This document shows, piece after piece, positions 56,608 through 64,000 of a DNA stretch of 64,000 bases. This DNA comes from Streptomyces sp. NRRL F-4489. GTDB taxonomy: Bacteria; Actinomycetota; Actinomycetes; Streptomycetales; Streptomycetaceae. Under the pieces are notes generated by a model, which saw nothing but the letters and a program-made list of their open reading frames with translations, did no database searches and was not told the origin of the DNA. How positions within the stretch are numbered: position 1 is the first letter of the stretch; the number at the start of each line of letters is the position of its first letter. The stretch spans positions 1-64,000 of the forward strand of contig NZ_LLZI01000202.1 of assembly GCF_001509485.1 (NCBI RefSeq), in the 5' to 3' direction. The translations under genes were made by a program, and so were the position numbers.

Positions 56608-57276
56608 CTACCGCTTGCGGGCGGTGGTCTTCTTGGCGGTGGTCTTGCGCGCCGTGGCCTTCTTGGCGGGAGCCTTCTTCGCCGTGGTCTTCTTGGCGGG
56701 GGCGGTCTTCTTCGCCGTGGCCTTCTTCGCGGTGGTGGTCTTCTTCGCGGGCGCGGCCTTCTTGGCGGTGGCCTTGGCCGTGGTCTTCTTCGCGGGCGCG
56801 GCCTTCTTCGCCGCCGCCGTGGTCTTCTTCGCCGGTGCGGCCTTCTTCGCCGCGGTGGTCTTCTTGGCGGGCGCGGCCTTCTTGGCGGCGGCCTTCTTGG
56901 CGGTGGCCTTCTTCGCGGCGGCCTTCTTGATGGCGGTGCCGCCGGTCAGGCTGCCCTTGGGGGCCTTCTTGACGGCGACCTCGCCGCCCTTGGGGAGCTT
57001 CTTCGAACCGCTCACCAGGTCCTTGAAGCCCTGACCGGCGCGGAAACGGGGCACCGAGGTCTTCTTGACCCGCACCCGCTCACCCGTCTGCGGGTTGCGG
57101 GCGTAGCGGGCCGGGCGGTCCACCTTCTCGAACGAGCCGAATCCGGTGACCGAAACCCGGTCCCCGCCGACAACTGCACGGACGATTGCGTCCAGTACGG
57201 CGTCCACCGCGTCCGCGGCGTTCTGGCGGCCGCCGAGCTTGTCGGCAATGGCTTCTACGAGCTGCGCCTTGTTCAC
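56608..57276 (-). CDS. hupS: HU-family nucleoid protein with long Lys/Ala tail (HupS)
   Basis: A 222-residue histone-like protein. Residues 1-92 are a normal HU domain: [40 protein letters not shown] and the DNA-contact arm. From about residue 100 to the end it is a Lys/Ala/Pro/Thr repeat ([18 protein letters not shown] and variants), resembling eukaryotic H1 tails. In S. coelicolor HupS is sporulation-associated and affects spore nucleoid compaction. The repeated DNA of 56620-56930 is prone to length change. Start ATG at 57276. Confidence 0.96.
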   Translation of the reverse strand: MNKAQLVEAIADKLGGRQNAADAVDAVLDAIVRAVVGGDRVSVTGFGSFEKVDRPARYARNPQTGERVRVKKTSVPRFRAGQGFKDLVSGSKKLPKGGEVAVKKAPKGSLTGGTAIKKAAAKKATAKKAAAKKAAPAKKTTAAKKAAPAKKTTAAAKKAAPAKKTTAKATAKKAAPAKKTTTAKKATAKKTAPAKKTTAKKAPAKKATARKTTAKKTTARKR

Positions 57277-57401
57277 GTCTTCCCCTTCGGAGACATTGCT
57301 GGAACGAAAGTTTCCAAGCTTTTTCGCACGTTAGGCAGATATATACCGCAAATCAAACACGAAACGGGCTAATCACCCTTGTGCCGCAACGGACTCGACC
57401 T

Positions 57402-57647
57402 TCACGGACTTCCGTCGGCATGCACATCTTCGGGATAACGACCTTCGTCAAGGTCGTGCAGGAACCTCTCCAGGCGCCTTGCCGCGCCTGCAAGATCGTG
57501 CTTAGCCGCGGCCGTGATGACGAGCAGCTTCCGGGTCAGCGCCATCCGTACGCCCTCCGGGACTTGCAGTGTCCGCACTCTTGCGTGTGCGTCCTTGAGT
57601 CGGTCGGCGACGGAACCGTAGAGCTCGAGTTGGTCGTCGCGTCCCAT
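57402..57647 (-). CDS. small conserved protein of unknown function
   Basis: An 81-residue predicted helical protein (MGRDDQLELYGSVADRLKDA; LTRKLLVITAAAKHDLAGAA). No known domain, signal peptide or membrane segment. It sits between leuD and hupS on the same strand, with gaps of 136 and 125 bp. I believe similar small proteins occur here in other Streptomyces. Function unknown. Confidence 0.75.
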   Translation of the reverse strand: MGRDDQLELYGSVADRLKDAHARVRTLQVPEGVRMALTRKLLVITAAAKHDLAGAARRLERFLHDLDEGRYPEDVHADGSP

Positions 57648-57783
57648 GCGCTAATTGTGCCATCTGCGGCGAGTTGTCGCTTCACGGGGCCTCAACACCG
57701 GCCTCGACACGGCGATGCGCCCCCTGCCAACTGCACAGGGGGCGCATCGTACGCAATAAGCCTTTGAGCCATAAAACCCGAGG

Positions 57784-58377
57784 TCAGACCTCGATGGTAC
57801 GCGGTTTGAACGACGGCCTGTTCGCCTCGTACGCGGCGATGGCGGACTCCTCCCGAAGGGTGAGGCTGATGTCGTCCAGCCCTTCCAGCAGCCGCCAACG
57901 GGCGTTCTCGTCCAGCTCGAAGCCGGCGGTGACGCCTTCGGCGCGGACCTCGCGGGCGACCAGGTCCACCGTCACCTCGGCGGTCGGGTCGGCCTCGGCC
58001 AGCTTCTGCAGCCGGTCCACGGTCTCCTGCGGCAGGACCACCGTCAGCAGGCCGTTCTTGAGGGAGTTGCCGCGGAAGATGTCCGCGAAGCGGGAGGAGA
58101 TGACGGCCTTGAAGCCGTAGTTCTGCAGCGCCCAGACGGCGTGTTCGCGCGAGGATCCGGTGCCGAAGTCGGGGCCGGCCACCAGGACCGTCGCGCCGCG
58201 GTACGCCTCCTGGTTGAGGACGAACTCCGGGTCCTTGCGCCACGCCTCGAACAGCCCGTCCTCGAAGCCGTCGCGGGTGACCTTCTTCAGCCAGTGGGCC
58301 GGGATGATCTGGTCGGTGTCGACGTTGCTGCGGCGCAGCGGAACGGCCCGGCCGGTGTGGGTGGTGAAAGCTTCCAT
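57784..58377 (-). CDS. leuD: 3-isopropylmalate dehydratase small subunit
   Basis: A 197-residue swivel-domain subunit of isopropylmalate isomerase, which converts 2- to 3-isopropylmalate in leucine synthesis with LeuC. It begins [20 protein letters not shown] and contains the family segments [40 protein letters not shown] and [17 protein letters not shown]. It starts 5 bp after the leuC stop and is co-transcribed with it. Confidence 0.97.
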   Translation of the reverse strand: MEAFTTHTGRAVPLRRSNVDTDQIIPAHWLKKVTRDGFEDGLFEAWRKDPEFVLNQEAYRGATVLVAGPDFGTGSSREHAVWALQNYGFKAVISSRFADIFRGNSLKNGLLTVVLPQETVDRLQKLAEADPTAEVTVDLVAREVRAEGVTAGFELDENARWRLLEGLDDISLTLREESAIAAYEANRPSFKPRTIEV

Positions 58378-58382
58378 GGTTC

Positions 58383-59813
58383 TCAGACTCCCGCGGGCTC
58401 GGCGGTGACGGCGTCGGACAGATCGGCCGGTGCGGCCAGATGGCCGAGAACCGCCGTTGCGGCGGCGACCTGGGGCGAGACCAGGTGGGTGCGGCCGCCC
58501 TTGCCCTGCCGGCCCTCGAAGTTGCGGTTGGAGGTGGACGCGGAGCGCTCACCGGGCGCCAGCTGGTCGGGGTTCATGCCCAGGCACATCGAGCAGCCCG
58601 CGTGCCGCCATTCGGCGCCGGCCGCGGTGAAGACCTTGTCCAGCCCCTCCTCGACGGCCTGCAGCGCGACCCGGACCGACCCGGGGACGACCAGCATCCG
58701 CACCCCGTCGGCGACCTTGCGGCCCTTGAGGATCGAGGCCGCCGAGCGCAGGTCCTCGATCCGGCCGTTGGTGCACGAACCTACGAAGACGGTGTCCACG
58801 GAGATCTCGCGCAGCGGCTGACCCGCCGTCAACCCCATGTATTCGAGGGCCTTTTCGGCGGCGAACCGCTCCGAGGGGTCCTCGTACGAAGCCGGGTCGG
58901 GGACGCTGGCCGAAAGCGGCGCGCCCTGGCCGGGGTTGGTGCCCCAGGTGACGAACGGCGCCAGCCGCGCGGCGTCGATGACGACCTCGGCGTCGAAGAC
59001 CGCGTCGTCGTCGGTGCGCAGCGTCTGCCAGTACGCCACCGCGGCGTCCCAGTCCGCGCCCTTGGGGGCGTGGTCGCGGCCCTTGAGGTAGTCGAAGGTG
59101 GTCTCGTCCGGGGCGATCATGCCGGCCCGGGCGCCCGCCTCGATGGACATGTTGCAGATGGTCATCCGGGCTTCCATCGACAGCTTCTCGATGGCCGGGC
59201 CGCGGTACTCGATGACATAGCCCTGGCCGCCGCCGGTGCCGATCTTGGCGATGATCGCCAGGATCAGGTCCTTGGCGGTGACGCCGTCGGGCAGCTCGCC
59301 CTCGACGGTGATCGCCATGGTCTTGAACGGCGCCATCGGCAGCGTCTGGGTCGCCAGGACGTGCTCGACCTGGCTGGTGCCGATGCCGAACGCCAGCGCG
59401 CCGAACGCGCCGTGCGTGGAGGTGTGGGAGTCACCGCAGACCACGGTGGTGCCCGGCTGGGTCAGTCCCAGCTGCGGTCCCACGACGTGGACGACGCCCT
59501 GCTCGACGTCGCCGAGCGGGTGCAGCCGGACACCGAACTCCGCGCAGTTCTTCCGCAGCGTCTCCAGCTGCGTGCGGGAGACCGGGTCGGCGATCGGCTT
59601 GTCGATGTCGAGGGTCGGGGTGTTGTGGTCCTCGGTGGCGATGGTCAGGTCCGTGCGCCGCACCCGCCGGCCGGCCTTGCGCAGGCCGTCGAACGCCTGC
59701 GGGCTGGTGACCTCGTGCAGCAGGTGCAGATCGATGAAGAGGAGGTCGGGCTCGCCTTCCGCGCGCCGGACGACGTGGTCGTCCCAGACCTTCTCCGCAA
59801 GTGTCCGTCCCAT
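58383..59813 (-). CDS. leuC: 3-isopropylmalate dehydratase large subunit
   Basis: A 476-residue aconitase-family subunit. The 4Fe-4S cysteines are visible in FVGSCTNGR and [12 protein letters not shown]; other markers are [20 protein letters not shown] and NRNFEGRQG. The ATG at 59813 begins [17 protein letters not shown]. Divergent from ndgR across 174 bp containing a palindromic operator candidate (59957-59973). Leucine-pathway control by NdgR is known in S. coelicolor. Confidence 0.97.
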   Translation of the reverse strand: MGRTLAEKVWDDHVVRRAEGEPDLLFIDLHLLHEVTSPQAFDGLRKAGRRVRRTDLTIATEDHNTPTLDIDKPIADPVSRTQLETLRKNCAEFGVRLHPLGDVEQGVVHVVGPQLGLTQPGTTVVCGDSHTSTHGAFGALAFGIGTSQVEHVLATQTLPMAPFKTMAITVEGELPDGVTAKDLILAIIAKIGTGGGQGYVIEYRGPAIEKLSMEARMTICNMSIEAGARAGMIAPDETTFDYLKGRDHAPKGADWDAAVAYWQTLRTDDDAVFDAEVVIDAARLAPFVTWGTNPGQGAPLSASVPDPASYEDPSERFAAEKALEYMGLTAGQPLREISVDTVFVGSCTNGRIEDLRSAASILKGRKVADGVRMLVVPGSVRVALQAVEEGLDKVFTAAGAEWRHAGCSMCLGMNPDQLAPGERSASTSNRNFEGRQGKGGRTHLVSPQVAAATAVLGHLAAPADLSDAVTAEPAGV

Positions 59814-59956
59814 CGCATTCCCTCCGGCCGGCCGCTGTGCCGGCCTTGCTCGTCTGTGCGCGGTGACCCGCGCATGTCCCCTGGCGGGCCTGACGCCGGG
59901 CCCTGGTCGAGGGCCGCAACTACAGAGTGACGACTTCGCTGGAAAATTGAACTTGC

Positions 59957-59973
59957 GTTTCACAGTGTGAGAC
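59957..59973. promoter_or_regulatory. palindromic operator between leuC and ndgR
   Basis: GTTTCACAGTGTGAGAC: perfect core TCACA-G-TGTGA (59960-59970) and outer GT/AC, with one mismatched pair. It lies 15-31 bp before the ndgR ATG and about 145 bp before leuC, in the place expected for an autoregulating IclR-type repressor. A possible ndgR -10 TATCGT (59979-59984) sits only 3 bp before the ATG, so ndgR mRNA may be leaderless. Confidence 0.65.
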
Positions 59974-59987
59974 GCGAGTATCGTTGC

Positions 59988-60707
59988 ATGGACAACTCTA
60001 GCGGCGTCGGCGTTCTCGACAAGGCGGCTCTGGTTCTGAGTGCTCTGGAGTCCGGTCCGGCCACCCTCGCCGGGCTGGTCGCGGCGACCGGGCTCGCACG
60101 ACCCACGGCCCACCGGCTGGCCGTGGCACTGGAACACCACCGGATGGTGGCGAGGGACATGCAGGGCCGGTTCATCCTCGGCCCGCGGCTGTCCGAGCTG
60201 GCCGCTGCGGCCGGCGAGGACCGCCTCCTGGCGACGGCCGGACCGGTACTCACGCACCTGCGCGATGTGACGGGCGAGAGCGCCCAGCTCTATCGCCGCC
60301 AGGGCGATATGCGGATCTGCGTGGCGGCGGCGGAACGGCTGTCCGGATTGCGGGACACCGTTCCGGTCGGCTCCACGCTGACCATGAAGGCGGGCTCCTC
60401 CGCCCAGATCCTGATGGCCTGGGAGGAGCCGGAGCGGCTGCACCGCGGCCTCCAGGGCGCCCGTTTCACCGCCACCGCGCTCTCCGGCGTACGGCGCCGC
60501 GGCTGGGCCCAGTCGATCGGCGAGCGGGAGCCGGGCGTGGCATCGGTCTCCGCGCCCGTCCGCGGCCCCTCCAACCGCGTGGTGGCCGCCGTCTCGGTCT
60601 CCGGACCCATCGAGCGGCTGACCCGCCACCCGGGCCGGATGCACGCCCAGGCGGTCATCGACGCCGCCGCCCGCCTCTCCGAGGGCCTGCGCCGCAACGG
60701 CGGCTGA
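59988..60707 (+). CDS. ndgR: IclR-family regulator NdgR
   Basis: A 239-residue IclR regulator: N-terminal winged helix ([20 protein letters not shown]) and C-terminal effector domain ([20 protein letters not shown]). In S. coelicolor NdgR controls leucine and methionine genes and antibiotic production. Its divergent position to leuCD and length (about 238) support the name. The ATG at 59988 is chosen, as the upstream extension to 59967 would cross the operator/promoter. Confidence 0.93.
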   Translation: MDNSSGVGVLDKAALVLSALESGPATLAGLVAATGLARPTAHRLAVALEHHRMVARDMQGRFILGPRLSELAAAAGEDRLLATAGPVLTHLRDVTGESAQLYRRQGDMRICVAAAERLSGLRDTVPVGSTLTMKAGSSAQILMAWEEPERLHRGLQGARFTATALSGVRRRGWAQSIGEREPGVASVSAPVRGPSNRVVAAVSVSGPIERLTRHPGRMHAQAVIDAAARLSEGLRRNGG

Positions 60708-60875
60708 GCCCCGCCGGCCGGCCCCGCTCCCCCGCGGCGGCCGGCCGGCTCACATCCCGTACGACCGCGCCCCGGCGCCTCAAGCGCCCGCCCGCACCGG
60801 CCCGTTGCCCGCCGCACCGCGCCAACTCCCGCCGCCAGCCGCTTCGTTGAACCCGTCGGTGCTCCAACACAGCGA

Positions 60876-60906
60876 AAAGGCCCCCCGCTTGACGCGGAGG
60901 GCCTTT
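60876..60906 (-). terminator. terminator of the tRNA operon
   Basis: 13-bp arms with one mismatch (60876-60888 and 60894-60906), loop TTGAC. It lies 9 bp past the last tRNA on the minus strand and ends in CCTTTT on that strand. Confidence 0.8.
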
Positions 60907-60914
60907 CCTGAACG

Positions 60915-60987
60915 TACCCCCGACCGGATTCGAACCGGCGCTACCGCCTTGAGAGGGCGGCGTGCTAGGCCGCTACACAACGGGGGC
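60915..60987 (-). tRNA. tRNA-Glu (CTC)
   Basis: 73 nt, minus strand, 5' GCCCCCGTTGTGTAGCGG. The anticodon arm is CCGCC-CTCTCAA-GGCGG with anticodon CTC, and the T arm has GGTTCGAATCC. The acceptor stem pairs fully apart from a terminal G-U, discriminator A; CCA is not encoded. Identical to the copies at 61097 and 61232. Confidence 0.97.
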
Positions 60988-61008
60988 CTTGCAGATGAGC
61001 TCTGCGAG

Positions 61009-61080
61009 CTGGCCTACCTGGACTCGAACCAAGACTAACTGAACCAGAATCAGTCGTGCTGCCAATTACACCATAGGCCA
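61009..61080 (-). tRNA. tRNA-Gln (CTG)
   Basis: 72 nt, minus strand, 5' TGGCCTATGGTGTAATTGG. The anticodon arm is ACTGA-TTCTGGT-TCAGT with anticodon CTG, the T arm has GGTTCGAGTCC, and the discriminator is G. Identical to the copy at 61326. In actinobacteria the non-discriminating GltX charges it first with Glu for GatCAB conversion (known). Confidence 0.97.
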
Positions 61081-61096
61081 TGGTGGTGTAGACCAG

Positions 61097-61169
61097 TACC
61101 CCCGACCGGATTCGAACCGGCGCTACCGCCTTGAGAGGGCGGCGTGCTAGGCCGCTACACAACGGGGGC
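61097..61169 (-). tRNA. tRNA-Glu (CTC)
   Basis: 73 nt, same sequence as the Glu gene at 60915, anticodon CTC. It is the middle gene of the five, between the two Gln-Glu cassettes. Confidence 0.97.
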
Positions 61170-61231
61170 CCTAGCGATCCTGCGTGAGTGGCAGCGGGTG
61201 CGACCCTGACTGCCTCCCCGGAAAGGATCTG

Positions 61232-61304
61232 TACCCCCGACCGGATTCGAACCGGCGCTACCGCCTTGAGAGGGCGGCGTGCTAGGCCGCTACACAACGG
61301 GGGC
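61232..61304 (-). tRNA. tRNA-Glu (CTC)
   Basis: 73 nt, identical to the other two Glu genes, anticodon CTC. It forms a 166-bp cassette with the Gln gene at 61326, repeating the arrangement at 60915-61080. Confidence 0.97.
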
Positions 61305-61325
61305 TTTGCAGATGAGCTCTGCGAG

Positions 61326-61397
61326 CTGGCCTACCTGGACTCGAACCAAGACTAACTGAACCAGAATCAGTCGTGCTGCCAATTACACCATAGGCCA
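61326..61397 (-). tRNA. tRNA-Gln (CTG)
   Basis: 72 nt, anticodon CTG, first gene of the cluster in transcription order (Gln-Glu-Glu-Gln-Glu). The 20-bp spacer to the following Glu gene (TTGCAGATGAGCTCTGCGAG) is identical to that in the other cassette. Confidence 0.97.
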
Positions 61398-61488
61398 TCA
61401 AAGTGCAACCCCGGTGAGGGGGTCTTTCCTTGATCGGCGCCTTCCGGTCCGGGCCTCTCGGCCCCTCTCGGGCGGCGCAGGAAGAACA

Positions 61489-62217
61489 TTACCTGATCGT
61501 GGGGGGTGCTCCAAAACCGATTGCCCCGCGCACCAGCTCCGGGAGCCCGGCCAGCCCCCGGATCCGCCGCACGCCCGGCGGCAGCGGCTCCCCGCCGGTG
61601 CCGGCCCGGTCCAGCCAGACGGCCGCCAGACCGGCGTCCCGGGCGCCCAGGGCGTCGATGTCGAGCCGGTCGCCCACGTACAGCACCTCGGCCGGCGGGA
61701 GGCCCAGCGCCGCGCAGGCCGCGCCGAACGCCTCGGGGGCCGGTTTGGCGTGGCCCAGGCCGTCGGCGCACAGGACCGCCTCGAAGCGGTCGCGGATGCC
61801 CAGGGCGGCGAGCTTGCGCTCCTGGTTGGCGGTGGAGGAGTTCGAGAGGATCGCCTGGCGGACCAGGGGGGCCAGGGCCGCGAGGGCCGGTACGGCGTCC
61901 GGGAAGAGCCGCCAGGCGGCCTCGTAGTGGGCGACGTAGCGGCCGAACCAGGCGTCCGCCTCGGCGTCGCTCAGCGGGGTGCCGAGGAAGGTGCGGGCGC
62001 GGGCCCTGCGGTGCTCCAGGAAGCCCAGCTCGCCGGCGAGGAAGCGGGCGAACTGGGTCTCCATGGCCGTCCGCCAGCGGGCCAGCGCGGCGTCCTCGCC
62101 GCCGTACGCCGCCAGCAGGCCCTCGGCGCGCAGATGGCGCAGGACGCCGGCGCGGTCGGAGCCGGTGTAGTCGAAGAGGGTGTCGTCGAGGTCCCAGAGG
62201 ACGGCGCGCAGGGGCAT
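61489..62217 (-). CDS. HAD-superfamily hydrolase
   Basis: A 242-residue haloacid-dehalogenase-like phosphatase. Motif I is VLWDLDDTLFDYTG, with both catalytic aspartates; motif II AILSNSST; motif III lysine in GLGHAKPAPEAFG; motif IV YVGDRLDIDALGARDAG. A helical cap lies at about residues 20-95. The substrate is unknown (a phosphoglycolate- or nucleotide-phosphatase-like subgroup). It follows gltX on the same strand, separated by a terminator hairpin. Confidence 0.92.
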   Translation of the reverse strand: MPLRAVLWDLDDTLFDYTGSDRAGVLRHLRAEGLLAAYGGEDAALARWRTAMETQFARFLAGELGFLEHRRARARTFLGTPLSDAEADAWFGRYVAHYEAAWRLFPDAVPALAALAPLVRQAILSNSSTANQERKLAALGIRDRFEAVLCADGLGHAKPAPEAFGAACAALGLPPAEVLYVGDRLDIDALGARDAGLAAVWLDRAGTGGEPLPPGVRRIRGLAGLPELVRGAIGFGAPPTIR

Positions 62218-62257
62218 ATCCGCGAATCCAAGGGGCTTGCGGGCAGGGAAAAAGGGG

Positions 62258-62288
62258 CGGGCCCGGAAGCGCGGGGCTTCCGGGCCCG
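62258..62288 (-). terminator. terminator downstream of gltX
   Basis: Perfect 13-bp arms CGGGCCCGGAAGC (62258-62270) and its complement (62276-62288) with a 5-base loop, 27 bp after the gltX stop and before the HAD gene. Confidence 0.8.
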
Positions 62289-62314
62289 TGGGGGTCCCGA
62301 GGGTGCGGGGGCGG

Positions 62315-63796
62315 TCAGGCGGTGAGCCGGGCCAGGGCCGCGTCGATGCGGTGGAGGGTGCGCTCCTTGCCGAGGATCTCCAGGGACTCGAAGAGCGGCA
62401 GGCCGACGGTGCGGCCGGTGACGGCCACCCGGACCGGGGCCTGGGCCTTGCCGAGCTTGAGTCCGTGCTGCTCGCCGGCGGCGAGGACTGCCTGCTTGAG
62501 GACCTCGGGGCCGGCGGTCCAGTCGGCGGCGGCGAGGTTGGCGCGGGCGGTGGTGAGCAGGGCCACCGGGTCGCCCTTCATCGCCTTGGCCCAGGAGACC
62601 TCGTCCTCGACCGGCTCCTTGAGGAAGAGGAAGTCGACGTTGGCGGTGATCTCGGAGAGGACCGTGAGGCGGGTCTGGGCGTGCGGGGCGATGGCCTCCC
62701 AGGCGGCGCGGTCGAAGTCCGCCGGGTCCCAGGTGGCGAACGGGGCCTTCAGCCACGGCTCGCAGGCCGCGGTGAAGTCCTTCACGTCCAGCCGGCGGAT
62801 GTGCTCGGCGTTGATCGCCTCGGCCTTCTTGAGGTCGAAGCGGGCCGGGTTGGCGTTGACGTCCGCGATGTCGAACTTCTCGATCATCTCGGGGATGGTG
62901 AAGATGTCCTGGTCGGCGGAGAACGACCAGCCCAGCAGGGAGAGGTAGTTCAGCAGGCCCTCGGGGAGGAAGCCGCGGTCGCGGTAGAGGTTGAGGCTGG
63001 CCTGCGGGTCGCGCTTGGAGAGCTTCTTGTTGCCCTCGCCCATGACGTAGGGCAGGTGGCCGAAGTGCGGGACGGCCTGGGCCACGCCCAGCTCGATCAG
63101 CGCGCCGTAGAGGGCGATCTGGCGGGGGGTGGAGGAGAGCAGGTCCTCGCCGCGCAGGACGTGGGTGATCCCCATCAGGGCGTCGTCGACGGGGTTGACC
63201 AGGGTGTACAGCGGGGCGCCGTTGGCGCGGACGATGCCGTAGTCCGGGACGTTCTCCGGGGTGAAGGTCAGCTCGCCGCGGACCAGGTCGGTGAAGGTGA
63301 TCGGCTCGTCGGGCATCCGGAAGCGGACGATCGAGGCGCGGCCCTCGGCCTCGTAGGCGGCCTTCTGCTCGGCGGTCAGCTCGCGGCAGGCGCCGTCGTA
63401 GCCGGACGGGCGCCCGGCCTTGCGGGCGGCCTCGCGGCGGGCGTCGAGCTCCTCGGTGGTGCAGTAGCAGTGGTACGCGCGGCCGGCCGCGAGCAGCTTC
63501 TCGGCGACGTCGCGGTAGATGTCCATCCGCTGGGACTGGCGGTACGGGGTGTGCGGGCCGCCGACCTCCGGGCCCTCGTCCCAGTCGAAACCGAGCCAGT
63601 GGAAGGAGTCCAGCAGCTGCTGGTAGGACTCCTCGGAGTCGCGGGCCGCGTCGGTGTCCTCGATGCGGAAGACCAGCTGGCCGCCGGTGTGGCGCGCGTA
63701 GGCCCAGTTGAACAGGGCGGTGCGGACCAGGCCGACGTGGGGGTTGCCGGTCGGGGACGGACAGAAACGGACGCGGACGGGGGTCGCGTTAGCCAC
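62315..63796 (-). CDS. gltX: glutamyl-tRNA synthetase
   Basis: A 493-residue class I synthetase. The HIGH motif appears as [18 protein letters not shown] (HVGL) and KMSKS as KKLSKRD. It charges tRNA-Glu and, in organisms lacking GlnRS, tRNA-Gln as the first step of Gln-tRNA formation. It sits close to the Glu/Gln tRNA cluster. GTG start at 63796; it overlaps the stop of the upstream fumarylacetoacetate hydrolase-family gene by 8 bp, so the two are co-transcribed. Confidence 0.97.
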   Translation of the reverse strand: MANATPVRVRFCPSPTGNPHVGLVRTALFNWAYARHTGGQLVFRIEDTDAARDSEESYQQLLDSFHWLGFDWDEGPEVGGPHTPYRQSQRMDIYRDVAEKLLAAGRAYHCYCTTEELDARREAARKAGRPSGYDGACRELTAEQKAAYEAEGRASIVRFRMPDEPITFTDLVRGELTFTPENVPDYGIVRANGAPLYTLVNPVDDALMGITHVLRGEDLLSSTPRQIALYGALIELGVAQAVPHFGHLPYVMGEGNKKLSKRDPQASLNLYRDRGFLPEGLLNYLSLLGWSFSADQDIFTIPEMIEKFDIADVNANPARFDLKKAEAINAEHIRRLDVKDFTAACEPWLKAPFATWDPADFDRAAWEAIAPHAQTRLTVLSEITANVDFLFLKEPVEDEVSWAKAMKGDPVALLTTARANLAAADWTAGPEVLKQAVLAAGEQHGLKLGKAQAPVRVAVTGRTVGLPLFESLEILGKERTLHRIDAALARLTA

Positions 63797-64000
63797 GCTT
63801 GATCACCTTATTGGTGAGAGTGCCGATGCCTTCGATGGTGACGGAGACGGTGTCGCCGTCGTGGAGCGGGCCGACCCCGGCCGGGGTGCCCGTGAGGACG
63901 ACGTCGCCGGGGAGCAGCGTCATCGCCTCGGTGATGTGGACGATCAGGTCCTCGATCGGGCGGACCATCTCGCTGGTGCGGCCGAGCTGGCGCTGGACGC
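63789..64000 (-). CDS. fumarylacetoacetate hydrolase-family protein (C-terminal part)
   Basis: The last 70 or so codons of a minus-strand gene whose start is beyond the window. The translated end reads [20 protein letters not shown], then [18 protein letters not shown] and finishes NKVIKRG. The TGTPAGVGP motif is diagnostic of the FAH fold, in which family members hydrolyse C-C bonds or decarboxylate. The substrate cannot be known from this part. Stop TAA (63791-63789), within the first codons of gltX. Confidence 0.88.
   Translation of the reverse strand, partial: VQRQLGRTSEMVRPIEDLIVHITEAMTLLPGDVVLTGTPAGVGPLHDGDTVSVTIEGIGTLTNKVIKRG

Overview
The window is a very GC-rich actinobacterial chromosome segment. 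Gene content and order (whiG, the sipWXYZ cluster, rpsP-trmD-rplS, ffh, amtB-glnB-glnD, nsdA, ftsY, glcP, smc, mutM-rnc-rpmF, recG, rpmB, hupS, leuCD-ndgR, gltX) match the conserved core of a Streptomyces chromosome as I remember it. GTG and TTG starts, GTGA/ATGA stop-start overlaps and long perfect GC hairpins between convergent genes all fit that genus. I see no insertion sequence, prophage, rRNA or CRISPR array; the one mobile element is an intein.

Layout. 1-260 holds nothing I can support. 261-6401, minus strand: a TetR regulator, the sporulation sigma factor WhiG, and a translationally coupled yraN-comM-dprA unit whose proteins carry unusual low-complexity extensions. 6626-13950, minus: DUF2469, a NUDIX hydrolase, four tandem type I signal peptidases, then the ribosome-assembly operon rpsP-khpA-rimM-trmD-rplS. 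14106-24905: a SprT-like protein, a methyltransferase, ffh, the nitrogen operon amtB-glnB-glnD with GlnR-type boxes, nsdA and a degenerate Prim-Pol protein. 25036-32111: ftsY, a small CxxCxGxG protein, an NCS1 permease, an ankyrin-repeat protein and the glucose permease glcP with a clear promoter and operator. 32244-43672: smc with an enlarged hinge, acyP, a CAP-domain protein, mutM, rnc, rpmF, DUF177, a coiled-coil protein, coaD and rsmD. 43836-46856: recG interrupted by an intein. 46914-57647: a FakA-like DAK2 protein, rpmB, thiD, thiL, a RAM-domain protein, a DUF3515 lipoprotein, ddl, gpsA, plsC, cofC and hupS. 57784-60707: leuD, leuC and the divergent regulator ndgR. 60915-61397: five tRNA genes (2 Gln, 3 Glu). 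61489-64000: a HAD hydrolase, gltX and the end of a fumarylacetoacetate-hydrolase gene.

How the genes work together. Most are housekeeping: protein export (ffh, ftsY, four signal peptidases), translation (rpsP, rplS, rpmF, rpmB, trmD, rimM, rsmD, gltX and the Glu/Gln tRNAs), chromosome maintenance (smc, recG, mutM, dprA/comM, hupS), nitrogen sensing (amtB-glnB-glnD), phospholipid and wall precursors (plsC-gpsA-ddl), cofactors (coaD, thiD, thiL, cofC) and leucine synthesis. Developmental regulators (whiG, nsdA) sit among them.

The most notable observation is a 267-codon in-frame insertion exactly in the Walker A motif of RecG (45147-45947). It begins with Ala, ends His-Asn before Thr, and has the Trp/Cys/Thr signature of class 3 inteins plus a decayed LAGLIDADG-like region. 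Other points of interest are an Ala/Gly/Pro-rich insert in the SMC hinge, 15-bp and 25-bp tandem repeats, a duplicated tRNA-Gln/tRNA-Glu cassette, and several candidate operators.
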